NCBI RefSeq assembly: GCF_030445035.2 | Contig: NC_080683.1 | Location: 89,551,675-89,615,674 of the forward strand | Origin: Dasypus novemcinctus | Lineage: Eukaryota > Chordata > Mammalia > Cingulata > Dasypodidae | Length of the DNA stretch: 64,000 bases | Direction: 5' to 3' | Shown here: positions 1 to 11,885 of the stretch, piece after piece | Layout of the letters: every line of letters begins with the position of its first letter | Numbering within the stretch: the first letter of the stretch is position 1 | The notes under the pieces: model-generated | The model's input: only the letters and a program-made list of their open reading frames with translations | The model's database searches: none | What the model was told of the DNA's origin: nothing | Translations under genes and position numbers: made by a program

Positions 1-138
1 AAGAGTATGGTGTTGGGCACATGAAAGGGGAAAGCTTAAATTGAGACACTTTTATGAAAACAGAAGTTTCAAGGACCTGCAAAGTATGAAATTATGAAAT
101 GAGTTTTTAAACAATAAAAATAAAAATAATAAAGTACT

Positions 139-1000
139 GTTTTAGTTTCCTGGCTGTCATAAGCAAATATTATGCCATGGGTTGCTTTAAACAAAAGGAA
201 TTTTTTGGCTTACTGTTTTGAGACTAGGAGAAGTCCAAAATCAAGGTGTCATCAAGGCAATATTTTCTTCTTTATTTTTATTTTTATTTATTTCTCTCCC
301 CTCCCCTCCATTGTCTACTCTTTGTGTCCATTCGCTGTGTGTTCTTCTGTGTCTGCTTGCATTCTTCTCAGCGGCACCAAGAATCTGTGTCTTTTTCTCT
401 TTCATCATCTTACTGCATCAGCTCTCCATGTGTGCAGCACCACTCCTGGGTAGGCTGCACTTTTTTTTTTTTTTTTCACACAGGGCAGCTCTCTTTGCAG
501 GGTGTGGGGCTCCTCTACATGGGGGACACCACTGCATGGCACCGCACTCCTTGTGTGCATCAGTATTGTGCGTGGACCAACTCACTACATGGGTCAGGAG
601 GCCCTGGGTTTGAACCCTGGACCTCCTATCCAACTGATAGATGGATGCTCTATCAGTTGAGGCAAATTCTCTTCCCAATACTTTCTTCTAATGGAGCAGC
701 AGCCTGATCCTTGGTCCTTGTCTTCTACTGTCACATGACAGTGCACATGGTGGTCTCTTCTGGTGTCTCTCTTCTCTTTCAGGTTCCCTTGACTTTAAGA
801 TCATGGGTACTCTTTTGATTCTTTCTCTGTCTCTGATCTTCCCTATAAGGCCTTTAGTAAGAGTATTATGACCCATCCTAATTAAGCTGGGCCATGGCTT
901 AAATGAAATAACCTCATCAAAAGGTCCTATTTACACTAATAAGAATGGATTAATTTTAAGAACATGCTTTCCTGGAGTCCATAGCTCCAAACCACCACAG
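139..1000 (-). mobile_element. MaLR-type LTR split by a SINE
   Basis: On the minus strand this reads as a lineage-specific ERVL-MaLR LTR. The plus-strand left end begins TGTTTTAGTTTCCTGG and the right end reads AGCTCCAAACCACCACAG. Related copies with the same ends occur elsewhere in the window (37,667-38,538 and 22,073-22,599), which is how the family was recognised. A SINE occupies 272-675. The LTR is directly followed by MaLR-like internal sequence, so this is the 3' LTR of a longer element rather than a solo LTR. No coding capacity is visible. The family name is inferred from memory of MaLR structure. Confidence 0.75.
272..675 (-). mobile_element. DAS-type tRNA-derived SINE, long form
   Basis: The minus strand starts with a tRNA-like head. 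Its B box is visible as the complement of GGGTTTGAACC at 606-616. After the head come a linker, an internal A-run (a T-run on plus near 463-476), a body, and an AAATAAAAATAAA-type tail at the left edge. Flanking copies of CAATATTTTCTTCT (258-271) and CAATACTTTCTTCT (676-689) form a 14-bp target-site duplication with one mismatch. The element sits inside the MaLR LTR and is therefore younger than it. Its structure matches the armadillo DAS SINE class; the subfamily is not certain. Confidence 0.85.
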
Positions 1001-2415
1001 TTCAGCCTCTGAACCCCAAAAAGTCATGTTCTTTCTATATGCAAAATATACTCATTCCAGCAAAATATCCTAAAAGCCTCAAGTCATTTCAGTAACAATG
1101 CTAAGTACAAAGTCTCATCAAAATCAATTATGGGTGAGGTCTGTCTTAGAGCACAATTTCTCTCTGTGGATCTGTGAAATCTAGAAAAAGTTATCTGCTT
1201 CCAATCTACAATTGTGTGGCAGATGTAAGATAGACATTTCCTTTTCAGATATCAGAAATTAAAAGTATAACCAGGTTCCTAAGTTCCAAACAAGTCCAAA
1301 ACCCACCAGAACAAATTTCATTAGATTTCAAGGTCTGAGAATTATCCATAGATCAATGTTTTGTCCTTTGGGCCTGATGGAGCAGCAGCCTTATCCTGTT
1401 CATGTGCTTGCACAGAAGCCATGCTCTCCCCAGACAGTGGGATGACAGCTCCACCATTTCCAAGCTTTGGGATGGTAGCCAGTTTTTCCACTAACACTGA
1501 GACACATAGCCACCATCTCTGAGCTTCGAGAATCATCTTTCTGAACAGTGGGATGCAAAGCCTGCCCCTTTCAAACACTGATAAAACTATCTTTTCCACA
1601 CACATGGTTGGGCCTGCTCTCTTAGGCCATGGAAATCTCTGCAGTCTAGACCTTAGTGTTCATGTTTCTGCCCCTGACATCCTTCTTTTGATTTGTCCCT
1701 TTCAACCCAGGTTGGCAATAGTTCTGTTAATACAAATTTTGAAAAATCCTCATTGGCTTTGAATGAAGTTTATGGGGATTCAAAACATCAGACAATAGAA
1801 CTTTCCACAGATCCTTCCAGCATAATTGTATTGTCAATACTAAAATCCACTGAAATGATTGACTGGTCCATGTTTAGTTGGACCCTCAAATGGAGTCCTA
1901 TTCTCTGGGTCCTCACTTTCTTGAAACTCAGTCTAGTCCCTTCTGAGCCTTGACTCACAGCACACAAGTGGTCAGAATTTTCCATGTAATCTATTTCTGG
2001 TTTACTTGTACTTAAGAGCTTATTCATTAGTGTATAATTTTTCTCTTTCATTTTACTATAAGCTGCAAGAATCCAGGGTGCACCTTCCACACATTAAAAA
2101 TATCCTCAACTAAATATCCAAGTTCATTGCTTTTTATATGACATCAGAATACAATTTCACCAAGGTCTCAGTCACTGTAAAACAAGGATTGCTTTTACTC
2201 CAGTTTCTAGTAACACATCACTTCCTTCTAAGGTCTCACTGGAAGTAACTTTACCATCCACATTTCTACCAACAGTCTTTTGAAGGCAATTTAGGTTTTT
2301 TCTATCAAACATCTCACAATTCTTACAGCTTCTACCCATTACCTAATTTCAATGCCACTTCCACATTTTCAGAATTTGCAGTAGCCTCATCCAACATCCT
2401 GTATCAAACTACCAC
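1001..2415 (-). mobile_element. MaLR-type internal region (non-coding relic)
   Basis: The sequence continues directly from the LTR and follows the internal region of THE1/MST-type MaLR elements read in reverse. Recognisable pieces are 'CTCTGAACCCCAAAAAGTCA' near the LTR edge, 'TAAGATAGACATTTCC', 'ATTAGATTTCAAGG' and 'CCACTTCCACATTTTCAG' near the right end. Short open frames are present, but none resembles a protein I know. The right end stops close to where the primer-binding site and 5' LTR should begin; no 5' LTR is visible, so the element is truncated there. Confidence 0.65.
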
Positions 2416-2859
2416 AACTGCCTACAAACTGAGATAAGCAACAAGAAAGGTAACTATCTACTTCATACCATGGATGGAATAAAGAATAGTTGCCTGGGAT
2501 AATTAGAATGCATAGACTTTTACCATGTATTGTTGTAGACCAGGAATAGATAATTGCTGCATGCTGTGGAAGAATGAAGAATTAACATAATGTCATTGAA
2601 ATTTAAGATTCTGGCTGAAGCAAATGTGAAAACATAATTCACTGCACTTTGGACTACCACAGAGGACTGGTATGATTCTGTGATGATGAATACAAGAATA
2701 AAATATTACTAAACAAATGAGAGCACAGATAATGATGAGACTCTTGGGACTCATCAATGCCACAGACTGGAGAACAATACCTTGAAGAAATTCAGATGAT
2801 AGAACCTTCTGAAAGTGGCTATAAAGTATGTTTACAATAATTACAATTATTAGATGCAT
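2416..2859. other. Unassigned AT-rich stretch
   Basis: Nothing nameable is visible. A minus-strand open frame of 88 codons (2,593-2,859) has low-complexity hydrophobic composition and no recognisable domain, and is probably chance. Confidence 0.5.
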
Positions 2860-3861
2860 TTAATTAATTAAAATTATTAAACAATTGTAATGAAATATAA
2901 AGTTAGAAAAGAGGTATTTGAAAAAGAACAAAAAGAATATTTATAAATAAAAACCTACAGTTGTTGAATTGCGAAGTTCAATGAGCTGGTTAAACAGCAG
3001 ATACAACACAGCTGAAAAGATAATAAATGATTGAATGACCAATCTGAAGAAGTCACCCAGAATGCTCCAGGAAAGTATATGACACAGAAAAACAGAAAGG
3101 TCATTTAACTGAAAGTGAATTCATATTCATTTATATGAGTTGAAATTGAAAGATCAAATTTTTACACAGCAGGAGTCCCATAAGAAGAAATTATATATAG
3201 TGGGTATAGCAGTTTGATATAATTGATGAATTCCAAAAAGAAATATTGGATTATTTCTGTACCTGAGCATGACTGAGTTATCATTAGGGCATGAAGTCCC
3301 TACCCAGTCCTTACCCCTTAGTGGGTGGAGACTCACAGATAAAAGGCATGGCAAAGGACAGAGTTGGAGCTTTTTGACGTGAGGGTTTTTGATGTTGGAG
3401 TTTGATGCTGAAGACTTAAGCTGGAGCCCAGGGAAATAAGCTCACAGAGGAAAGAGAAGCCAGCCCCAGGAAGAAAGGAACCTTAAACCCAGAGAAAAAC
3501 AAGTCCCAGGAATGTAGGAACCCAGGAAGCCTGAACCCTCACTGGTATTTTGCATCAGCACCCCTTTGGCTGACTAATACAGAAGGAGATCCTGGAGAAG
3601 ATAATAAATATTATAAAAGAGAGGAAATATTTAAAAATAAAATGTCAGAAAATTTTCTTAATTGATAAAATGCCAGAAGAATTTCTTAACTGATGAAAGA
3701 CATGAGTCCTCAAATGAAAAAATTGTATTGACTTTTGGATGGAAAACATGAAAATAAACCCATAACTACTCGATTATAGAAGACCATGGAATATCTCCAA
3801 AGCGATTTGGGAAAATAATTGTCAACCTAGAAATTTATGTCTAAAAACTCATTATTCTATA
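2860..3861 (+). mobile_element. L1-like 5'-side fragment, split by LTR
   Basis: The A-rich plus strand contains phrases typical of older mammalian L1 upstream sequence. An example is the 'GCTGGTTAAACAGCAGATA' region near 2,983; another is the 'GAGAGGAAATATTTAAAAA' and 'GATGAAAGACATGAGTCC' area past 3,600. A MaLR LTR at 3,205-3,581 interrupts it. It runs into the L1 ORF2 end at about 3,862, apparently with the middle of the L1 deleted. The assignment is by resemblance only. Confidence 0.4.
3205..3581 (+). mobile_element. Xenarthran MaLR-type LTR, AATACA-ending family
   Basis: It shares its start (TAGCAGTTTGATAT), middle ('GGACTCACAGATAAAAGGCA'-like) and end (GGCTGACTAATACA) with the copies at 8,091-8,672 and 37,716-38,156. 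That gives three plus-strand copies of one LTR family in the window. This copy lacks the segment just before the 3' end that the others carry, and no clean target duplication is seen. Confidence 0.75.
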
Positions 3862-5523
3862 TCATTAATATGTCAAATCTACCCAAATTGATTTAGAGAT
3901 TCAATTCAATCCCAATAAAAATTCCAACAGCCTACTTTGCAGAACTGGAAAAGCCAATTATCAAGTTTATTTGGAAGGGGTCCTGAATAGCATAAATGTC
4001 TTTAAAAATATGTATGAAGTAAGAGGACTTACACTTTCTGACTTTAAATCATATTACAAACCTACAGTGGTCAAAACAGCATAGAGCTGTAATAAAGGTA
4101 GATAATATTGACCAATGGAACTGAATTGAGAATTCATAGACTGTCAACGATTAGTTGATTTTTAACATGGCCGCCAAGACCACCCAACTAGGATAGAATA
4201 GTCTCTTCAATGAATGATGTTGGGAGAACTGGATATCCATATGCAAAAGAATGAAATAGGACACTTAGACCCTGTCTCACACCTTAAATTATTTCAAAAT
4301 AGATTAAAGATCTACATATAAGAGGCAGGACCATAAAATTTCTAGAAGAAAATGTAGGAAAGCATCTTCAAGATCTTGTGGTAGGCAATGGTTTCTTAGA
4401 TCTTACACCAAAAGTACAAGCAACAAAAGAAAAAAAACAGATAATGGGACATCTTCAAACTTAAAAACTCTTGTGCATCAAACTTTTGTGCATCAAAAAA
4501 CTTTGTTACAAAAGTAAAAAGCCAACTTACTCAGTGTAAGAAAATATTTGTAAACCACATATTTGATAAGGGTTTAATATCCAGAATATATACATAAATC
4601 CTACAGCTCAGCAATAGAAAGATAAACAACCCAATTAAGAAATGGGCAAAAGTCTGGAACAGACATTTTCCAAAAAGGAAACTCAAATGGGTAAAATCCA
4701 CATGAACAGATGCTCAACATCACTAGCTATTAGGGAAATGAAAATTAAAAGTACAGTGAGATTTCTTTCCACATCTACTAGAATGGTTACTATTAATAAC
4801 ACAAAACTACAAGTGCTGGAGAGGATGCTGGAAAGGAGAAATAGGAACTATTATTCACTGCTGTTGGGAATGTAAAATTGTGTAGCCGCTGTGGAAGATA
4901 TTGTGGCAGTTCCTCAGGAAGCTAAGTATAGAATTGTCATATGATCTGGCAATTCTGATACTAGTAGATATCCACAAGAACTGAAAGCAGGGACATGAAT
5001 AGACATTTACACACCAATGTTCATAGCAGCATTATTCACAATTGCCAAAGGAGGGAAACATCGTGGTTGAAAGGGGAAGTTTAGGATTGTGTATAGAGGG
5101 AAAGCTAAAGTATAAAACATGATACTATAAAACACAGTGAACACTGCTGTGGAAGATGACTATGGTTAACAGTATAAATATAAAAATATTCTTTCATGAG
5201 CTAAAACAAATGTACATCACTACTATAAGATGTTAATAATAGGGTATTATATGGGAAAAATACACCTAATACAAACCATGGAATATAGTTAACAGGAATA
5301 TTTGAATATTATAACATTAATTGAAACAAAACACCATACCAATTCTAAATGTCAATAATAGGGGGTATAAAGGTTATGGGGTTTTTCTTTTTGGAGCAGT
5401 GAAAATGTTCTAAAATTGAATATGGTGATGCATACACAACTTTGTGATTATAGTGAGAGCTGTTGATTGCACACTTTGGATGGATTATATGGTGTGTGAA
5501 TATATCTCAATAAAACTGCTTTA
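3862..5523 (+). mobile_element. LINE-1, 3' part of ORF2 plus 3' UTR
   Basis: From about 3,862 the nucleotide sequence follows the last part of mammalian L1 ORF2 (reverse transcriptase C-terminal region). Examples are 'GATTCAATTCAATCCCAATA', 'CTACAGTGGTCAAAACAGCA', 'GTGCTGGAGAGGATGCTGGA' and 'CATAGCAGCATTATTCACAA'. Many stops and frameshifts break the frame; the largest remaining piece is 4,642-4,875. A 3' UTR follows and ends with TCTCAATAAAACTGCTTTAAAAAA at about 5,523, giving a polyadenylation-like signal and A tail. Upstream ORF2 and ORF1 are missing or too decayed to see. It is non-functional. Confidence 0.85.
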
Positions 5524-6914
5524 AAAAACAACAAACATGAAATAAAAGCTAGGATCTCACCATTAAAGACCTGAAAAAACTATTAAAGAATGGATTTTCG
5601 TAGGAAGGAAGTTGAACTCAGAATGGAATGTGCCTTTAAAAACTGACCAATAAAATTGGTGAATGTGATAGTAAGTGAAAAAAAAAAGTCACTATAAAAA
5701 GACTAAATTGATGTCTATGAAATCCAAAATAAAACTAAATTAATATACAGCACAAAATGGAAGTTTGTAGGAAGGTGATTAGAACTGATATGTTGTAGAG
5801 GCCTTTTTGTTGTTGTTGTTGGAGAAATAGCTATACACTGTTGTGTATGCATTCTCAAAATTCAAGTGTAATTGTTAAAAGAATGGAAATCAAGTGTGCA
5901 TTGTCTATAGCCAGGAAAGCAAAATAAAGTTTTATTAAAAATAGAAGACACAAAAAGAAAAAAGAACAACAGTGAGAAGCTGATGAAGAAATGTAAGCAG
6001 ATTAGTGACAGATTTTCATTTTGCAAAAGATCACTCAGGTTAAACTGTGGAGCAGGATCATAGGTGGGCAAGAATGTAAATTGGGAGAAGAGCTGGAAGT
6101 TTCTGAGTTGATAAGGGCTTGTATATTTGTCTATGTCCAGGAAGGCAAAATAAACAGCAGAAGTGAGACAGAATTGATAGAGCAGTACATAAAGGGTGAT
6201 AGAAAAAGAGAGGCTTCTAAGGTGATTACCAATAATTGTCTTGCAAAAAGATTTCAGCAACTCTATCTATGTCAATAAAATCAGGTGTCATCTTATACCA
6301 TAGCACCTGTATTGTAGATCTGCTACCAGCGTAGTCCCACTTAAAGAGAACACTAATGTATTTATGATTCATGCTGTGCAAAGAAAGGACTTTTTGCACC
6401 ATTCAAATAATTGTATGCTGTCTTCCTTGAAATAAAATGTAACTAAGTTGGTTCACTGTTTCCTGGAGTAGGGCCTGGTGCAATGTTTGAACTCTCCAAC
6501 ACAAAAGCACCTTCCAGAATGCCAAGGAAGGAAGAGTCTATTGCCAAGTTTCTACTGGATGTTTCAAAGAACATACACCACCATTTCACACCAATCAAGA
6601 CTCAGATTACAGTGCTGAAAATACGTTTAGTCACAAGATGCCAGGTGGCCTAGTGATAGCAGTTACTGCCTATTCATGAACCACTTTATCGTGGAACAGA
6701 ACCATTTATATATTGAAGAAATCTTTGCTGTTATTATGGGAGTGATGATGCTCTACCATTTCTCTTTGATGCTTTACAGGTTGTGTGAATCATCAGCTTT
6801 TCCTAAAGAACAGTCACCCCCTTAATTATACAGACATTTATACAGACTTTATGGTTAGATGTTAATAGCTACATGAATACTGCTAATCTTGTAGAATCTT
6901 TGATTACTGCAGAT
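5524..6914. other. Mostly unassigned; weak L2-like patch
   Basis: Between about 6,005 and 6,235 the text weakly resembles the L2-like family seen at 15,610-16,350 (gained-weight, gene-like open frames on both strands here are not convincing). The rest shows no feature I can name. Confidence 0.35.
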
Positions 6915-8085
6915 TCAGAGATGATGTCATCTGCTCAAAGAGGCCTACCCCAACTAAATCTTTTTCAAATTACAGACCTCCCATTTGTGCTCTTTCTCTT
7001 TATTACTTTTTCTATAGCATATCACTTTCTAGCTACATAAATTACTTATGTTTATTATTTATTGTCTATTTCCCCACACTATGAGTTAAGATCATTGATC
7101 TTTTTGTTGTTCTTGTTCACTAATGATAAATTGCAAATAGCTGGGACATAGTTGGTGTTCAGTAGTATTTGTCAAATGAGTGAATTGGCTAGTAGAGATC
7201 CTCCTACATAAAGGGATATGATTATATCATTTCTCCTGTGAAAAAATACACTGATGACTTACTATCACCTTGGGATTAGGTCCGAACATTTAGTTTCATC
7301 ATTGGCCTTCAAACTGTCTTCCAGCTCTTTACAGGCACCCAATATCTAATCATATTAATAGCAAAGTAATATCCATGTTTTTCCAAATGGTGTTCCCCCA
7401 GCCAAGTAAGCCTTAGGCCTCTGTATCCATTAATTTTGTGGTAATGATATGGCAGAACAAACTACCCCCAAACCCAATGAGGTTACTTGGAAAAACATAC
7501 ATTTTTTTTCCACAATTTTTTTTTTTAGGTTGGACTCAACAGAGGCTGCTCAGTTTTTCTCCAGAATGGAATCAGGTCATGTCAATGTTTCTCTTGATTC
7601 TCCTTGGATCAGCAGCTATCCAGAGTATATTCTTCATTGGCAGATAACTAAATGAAAGGGGCCATGATAAACCACACTAGCCCATTTGAGAACTCTATCT
7701 GACTGCTAATTTTCACTGACTAAAGCAAGACACATAGTCAAACCCAATATCAATGTAGTAAAGAAATATACACTATCCAAAGGAGGAAAGGGAAAGAAGT
7801 GATCATTTTCTTATCAACACTAATTTCTTCTACACTCTCCCTTGTTGACTCATCCATCAAGACCCAGCACAAATGTCACCTATTTTATGTAGTCTTTCCC
7901 AATCCAGTAGATGGATTTTCCCATTTTTGTGATCCCAGTGCACTCTGTTAATACCTATGTCTTTATACTGTTTATAGGTCTAGTTTCTTTATGGGATGTT
8001 ATGCTTCTAAAGAGAGGAAACAGTGTCCTGTTTAGATTTCTATACCCAATGCCTACCATAATTTCTGGACAATTGTAAGTTTAAT
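6915..8085. mobile_element. L2-type LINE fragments, interrupted
   Basis: Two stretches carry the old L2 3' consensus pattern. At 6,915-7,190 it appears as a patch with 'AGCTGGGACATAGTTGGTG' near its end. At 7,235-7,424 and 7,816-8,085 it appears as text such as 'CATCAAGACCCAGCACAAA' and 'AGAGAGGAAACAGTGTCCTG'. The second copy is interrupted by an MLT1-like LTR at 7,425-7,815 and is followed by a younger LTR at 8,091. Strong divergence makes exact edges uncertain. Confidence 0.55.
7425..7815 (-). mobile_element. MLT1-like LTR relic
   Basis: The left edge resembles the reversed end of an MLT1 LTR ('GGCAGAACAAACTACC' for the usual polyadenylation end). The right half has the AAGCAAGACACATAGTCA pattern, which matches the family phrase about sodium-bisulfite-like 'AAGCAAGTCACA' text seen in many MLT1 copies. 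It lies inside an L2 fragment. Two overlapping open frames here (69 and 68 codons) are incidental. Confidence 0.45.
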
Positions 8086-8090
8086 AGATG

Positions 8091-8672
8091 TGTAGCAGTT
8101 TGACATTATTGATGAATTCCAAAAAGAAATATTGGATTATGTTTTTAAACTGGTCTTTTCCTCTGAGCATATTAGAGTGTATTAGATTTAGAGGTTTTAC
8201 TTTTACTTGATTAAATAATGATTAAGGCTTTGATTGGGCCACATCAGTAGGATGTTGAGTCCCTGCTCCCTTGGTGGGTGGGAACTCACAGAAAAACTCT
8301 TCCACAGAGAAGGGAGGTTGGAGTTTTGAGCTGGATCCTGGGAGGTAAGCCCACAGAGGAGCAGGGAGAGAATCAAGCCCTGGGGAAAGAAACAGAGCCA
8401 GATACCTGATAGTCTATAGTTGACCTTGTGGAGAGAGCAGGGCAGCTGAGCCTGGAGAGAAACATGTCCCAGGAAGAGAAGAACCCAGAAAGCTAAACCC
8501 ATGCAGACATTAGCAGTCATCTTGCTCCAACACATGGCAAAAGACTGAAGAGGGAAATAAGTTACATTCTACAGCCTGGTAACTGTATGCTTTGACCCTA
8601 AATAAATACCCATTATAAAATCCAACTGGTTTCTGGTATTTTGCATAAGCACCACTTTGGCTGACTAATACA
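8091..8672 (+). mobile_element. MaLR-type solo LTR with exact TSD
   Basis: The LTR starts TGTAGCAGTTTGACATT and ends TTTGGCTGACTAATACA. It is flanked on both sides by AGATG (8,086-8,090 and 8,673-8,677), an exact 5-bp duplication as expected for ERVL/MaLR integration. It contains AAATAAATACC near 8,603, a likely polyadenylation region. It is related to copies at 3,205 and 37,716. No internal region remains, so this is a solo LTR. Confidence 0.85.
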
Positions 8673-8677
8673 AGATG

Positions 8678-10389
8678 TTAGTTGCATATGTAAATAAATA
8701 GAGTGGGTCATCTAGTAAAAGAGAAGTCAACCATTCAGAGTCCATCAATGTCAGTTTTCTATCCACTTCTAATAGGAAAATCCAATTTTAATATTTAGAA
8801 TGTTCATGTATTATGTATTGTACTTCATGCAGCACATCTAGGAAGTGCTTCCATTTAAAACCTACTAGAAACAGGTGACTTAAAACTAAGTCTTATAATA
8901 CAAACTCCGTATTTCATGCTAAGGTGTTTAGTATAATTCTTGAAGGAGTTTTCTACAGAAATTGATAAAATCTTGTCCAAGGATTTATATAGAATATTTA
9001 GGACTTTGATAGAAAAGAGTCCTTGATAGTTAAGGAGATAGAATATTCTGTTTTCTCCCAACTTCTGCTACAAAAATCTTAGTATAGTTTTATTTTTATG
9101 TATGTGTGTGTGTTGGGTATGGTAAGTGCATGATGTATAAATATATATATATAACAGCAATTGATAAATGTCTGAATTTACTCTGGGTGATTCATCACGG
9201 CATCCATTTATTTATTCATCTATACATCTCTTTATTCAATTAATGTTACCTTTCCTCAACCAATTTAATCATATCTTAATTTCAGTCATAATCTGGTTTA
9301 TAATTTATAATATATAGTTTCAGTTAAACCCTTGCCAGTATCCTAAGTATCTCTCTGTCTTTCCATGATATCCAAATGGATAGAAATTTTGAGTAAGCTC
9401 AAGTACTCATTTCCTTTCTACATCTGTGAAGGATCTGAACATTGTTTTCCTGAACTAAAAAGTCAAGGTCTAAGTCCCCTCTATGAAGAAAATGATTTGA
9501 CCTCACTCAGGCTAACAACCAGTAGCATGCTACTGGCCTTATCAATTCTATGCTTGACAATTATAAAATGAGTACTAAGAGATTATATTCTACGTGTAAT
9601 TTCCTCTCGATAACCAGATTTTGCTGATTTTTATGGTGATGTTTAAGTTTTCTTCTTAAAGAAATTGATGAATAAGTAATTATAAGCAACTGGCAAATTT
9701 CTTGCCAACTCATAATGTATAACTGATGATCTATATGTTGAATTACCCACAATTTTTCAATGTAAGGGATGGTGTTTCCAGTTCATACACATTCTTAGTT
9801 TCCCATTTTTATATCTCTTATCCAGTCACAAACACACTGTTATTATTCACTAATATATTCATGTGGATCAATTTAACAGAAAAAAAACAAGTTTCACATT
9901 GAAAAGTAGAGTGTTTAGTCTTGACACGCTGGCTAAGGGGAGAGGGATCATAAACTGGTTATGTTTTGAGGGAACAACAGGATGATAAGGAAATTTCTAG
10001 AACAGGAAATACAAATGCAAATATTTTCAGGGTAAAGCAGAAGTTAAACAAGCAAGGTACTACAAAAATGAGTAAGGTAGGGACTGTAAAGAACTAAAAA
10101 TTTCCTGTTCCATTTAAAAATATTCCAGTTCAATATATTACACCAGTCATATAAAACAGCCTAGAATCCCCATTGTGAGATCTCTGGTCCAGAGAATCGA
10201 CCCAATGAAGGGAGGAAGGCCTGAACAATAGGAAATCTCTTAGAGAAGTCAGCAAGGATCTGCTGTGGGAAAATAGTTCTCCAACATGAGGGTATACTTT
10301 AGTATTGGCTTATTAATGTCAAGATTTCCCACACTGAAGACTCATTTAAGACTTTATGTCTTATACAACTGTAAATGATAGTGGAGGGT
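8678..10389. other. Unassigned AT-rich interval
   Basis: No gene or named repeat is recognised. Short TG and AT runs occur at about 9,102-9,116 and 9,138-9,152. Open frames of 60-70 codons on both strands have no recognisable domains. Confidence 0.5.
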
Positions 10390-10960
10390 GAACTGGTTAT
10401 GATTCCTTATATTATAAGTAACAAAACCAACTAAAATTCTCACAAACGAAAAACTAAAGGAAATTTTTTGACTTATATACATTCTCCATGAATTCATGGA
10501 GTAAAAGAGAAAGCAGGAAAAAAAGGAAGAACTGTTGGAACTAGTCTCCAAGACTGGTATTGGGGATTAAATGCAGCCAGGAGATTCACTCTCTTGCTTT
10601 CCCTTTTGTGCCTCCCCTCTCTGCCTTACTTCTGTCAATTTATCTTTAATTCTCTTTGTATGCTGGCCCTATTCTGTTCTCCTGCAGATAGGCCTTCCTC
10701 ACATCAAGCAACTTCATCCACCGTATCAATCCCAATTGAAAGAACATTTTTTTCCCCCTTTTCTCCATGTATTAATCCCAGACAGGGAATCTAATCTATT
10801 TGGTTTGGGTCATATGCTTTTTCATTGCACCAATCACTGTTCCCTGAATTATGTTTTACAGTGATTGACCAAAATGAACAGGCATAGTTCTTATGTCACC
10901 CCAGGTGACCAAACAACAAGGTAAGGGGAATGGAGAAGAAAGTTTTCTTGAAGGGAAAAA
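10390..10960. mobile_element. Old LTR-like repeat, family unknown
   Basis: The order of phrases resembles an old mammalian LTR read in reverse: a start near 'AAGTAACAAAACCAACTAAA', a C/T-rich middle (10,585-10,770), and then 'GCACCAATCACTGTTCCCTG' near 10,828. I cannot name the family. The 97-codon plus-strand frame at 10,571-10,864 comes from the pyrimidine-rich composition and is not a gene. Confidence 0.35.
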
Positions 10961-11159
10961 TGAATGAATAACCACAGTTCATTATAGTGGTTGATGCTTA
11001 TCAAGCAGTTGTACCTCAATGTGAATAAATTAATTAAAACCCTTCTAGAAAAAAGGGAAACCAGAGAGCATAAACGCAGGAGATTCAGAACCATATGTTA
11101 GTTAAGACTGTCACCATTGGTCAGATTTCCTGTGCTGGCATCTGAAGGCTACATTTAAT

Positions 11160-11335
11160 TGGTTTTGTGACCTTAGGCAACTTTTTTAAACTTCTTAAAT
11201 CTTAGTTTTCTCTTCTATAGAATGAAAGTAACTTATACAATCTGTATTTTCCTTTCTGTAAAATCAGAATGATGCCAGGATTACTACACTTAGTACAGAT
11301 TTGGCACTAAATAAACATTTAGTAAATGATTGACC
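11160..11335 (+). mobile_element. MIR SINE
   Basis: Core MIR features are in order: TGTGACCTTAGGCAA, then a 'TCTTAGTTTTCTCTTCTATAGA' type stretch, then an AATAAACATTTAGTAAATG end. It is strongly diverged, as expected of this old family. Confidence 0.7.
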
Positions 11336-11358
11336 GACTAAACAAAGAATATATACAT

Positions 11359-11791
11359 TGTGATTGTTTGGAGGTATGTACCCCCCCCAAAAAAAAACAT
11401 GTTCTTAATCCATTCCTGTGGTGTGTGAACCATTGTAAACAGGACCTTTTTAATAAGGTGTGGCCTATCTCAATAAGATGGGTCTTAATTCTATTACTGG
11501 AGTCCTGCATAAGAGAATGAAATTCAGAAACAGAAAGTCACAAAGGAAGCAGCCAGAATCTGAACATCAATGGAAACTGGAAGAGAAGGGAGAGACCAGG
11601 AGACGCCGTCATGTGCCTTCCATGTGACAAACTAAGGACCAAACCTCTCCAGCAGACAGCCACAGCCTTTAGGGAGATGCAACACCTTTATAACGCCTTG
11701 ATTTGGATTTACTCTTATCCTCAAGTAAATCCCGCTGTTTAAGCCAAACTGTTGCATGGTATTTGCTTGAGCAGTCAAGGACACTAAAACA
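11359..11791 (+). mobile_element. MaLR-type solo LTR with exact TSD
   Basis: It begins TGTGATTGTTTGGAGGTATG and ends GCAGTCAAGGACACTAAAACA. The flanks are TACAT at 11,354-11,358 and 11,792-11,796, an exact 5-bp duplication. This is the plus-strand version of the LTR family seen in minus orientation at 139-1,000 and 37,667-38,538. A C-run followed by an A-run near 11,381-11,398 looks like replication slippage. Confidence 0.85.
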
Positions 11792-11796
11792 TACAT

Positions 11797-11885
11797 CATA
11801 AAATTATTTTGAATATCAAGTGAGATATCTATATGAAGTTCTTAGTGCAGAACTTCATATGTGCTAGGTACTCAATAAATGTTAG
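11797..11885 (+). mobile_element. MIR SINE 3' fragment
   Basis: The text 'TGTGCTAGGTACTCAATAAA' followed by TGTTAGCC matches the 3' part of MIR. It is separate from the MIR on the other side of the LTR, because that copy already has its own 3' end. Confidence 0.6.

Noticed and set aside
218..707. Long overlapping plus-strand open frames of 131 and 153 codons
   Set aside because: They run through the reversed SINE and the LTR; the composition of the SINE (C/T-rich) leaves few stops.
5862..6260. 132-codon minus-strand open frame with hydrophobic stretches
   Set aside because: Low-complexity Phe/Leu/Ser composition from A-rich DNA; overlaps an L2-like patch; no domain or splice context.
10571..10864. 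Possible small secreted protein of 97 codons with Cys and Leu-rich start
   Set aside because: C/T-rich stretch of an old LTR-like repeat; two overlapping frames are open equally, which argues against coding.
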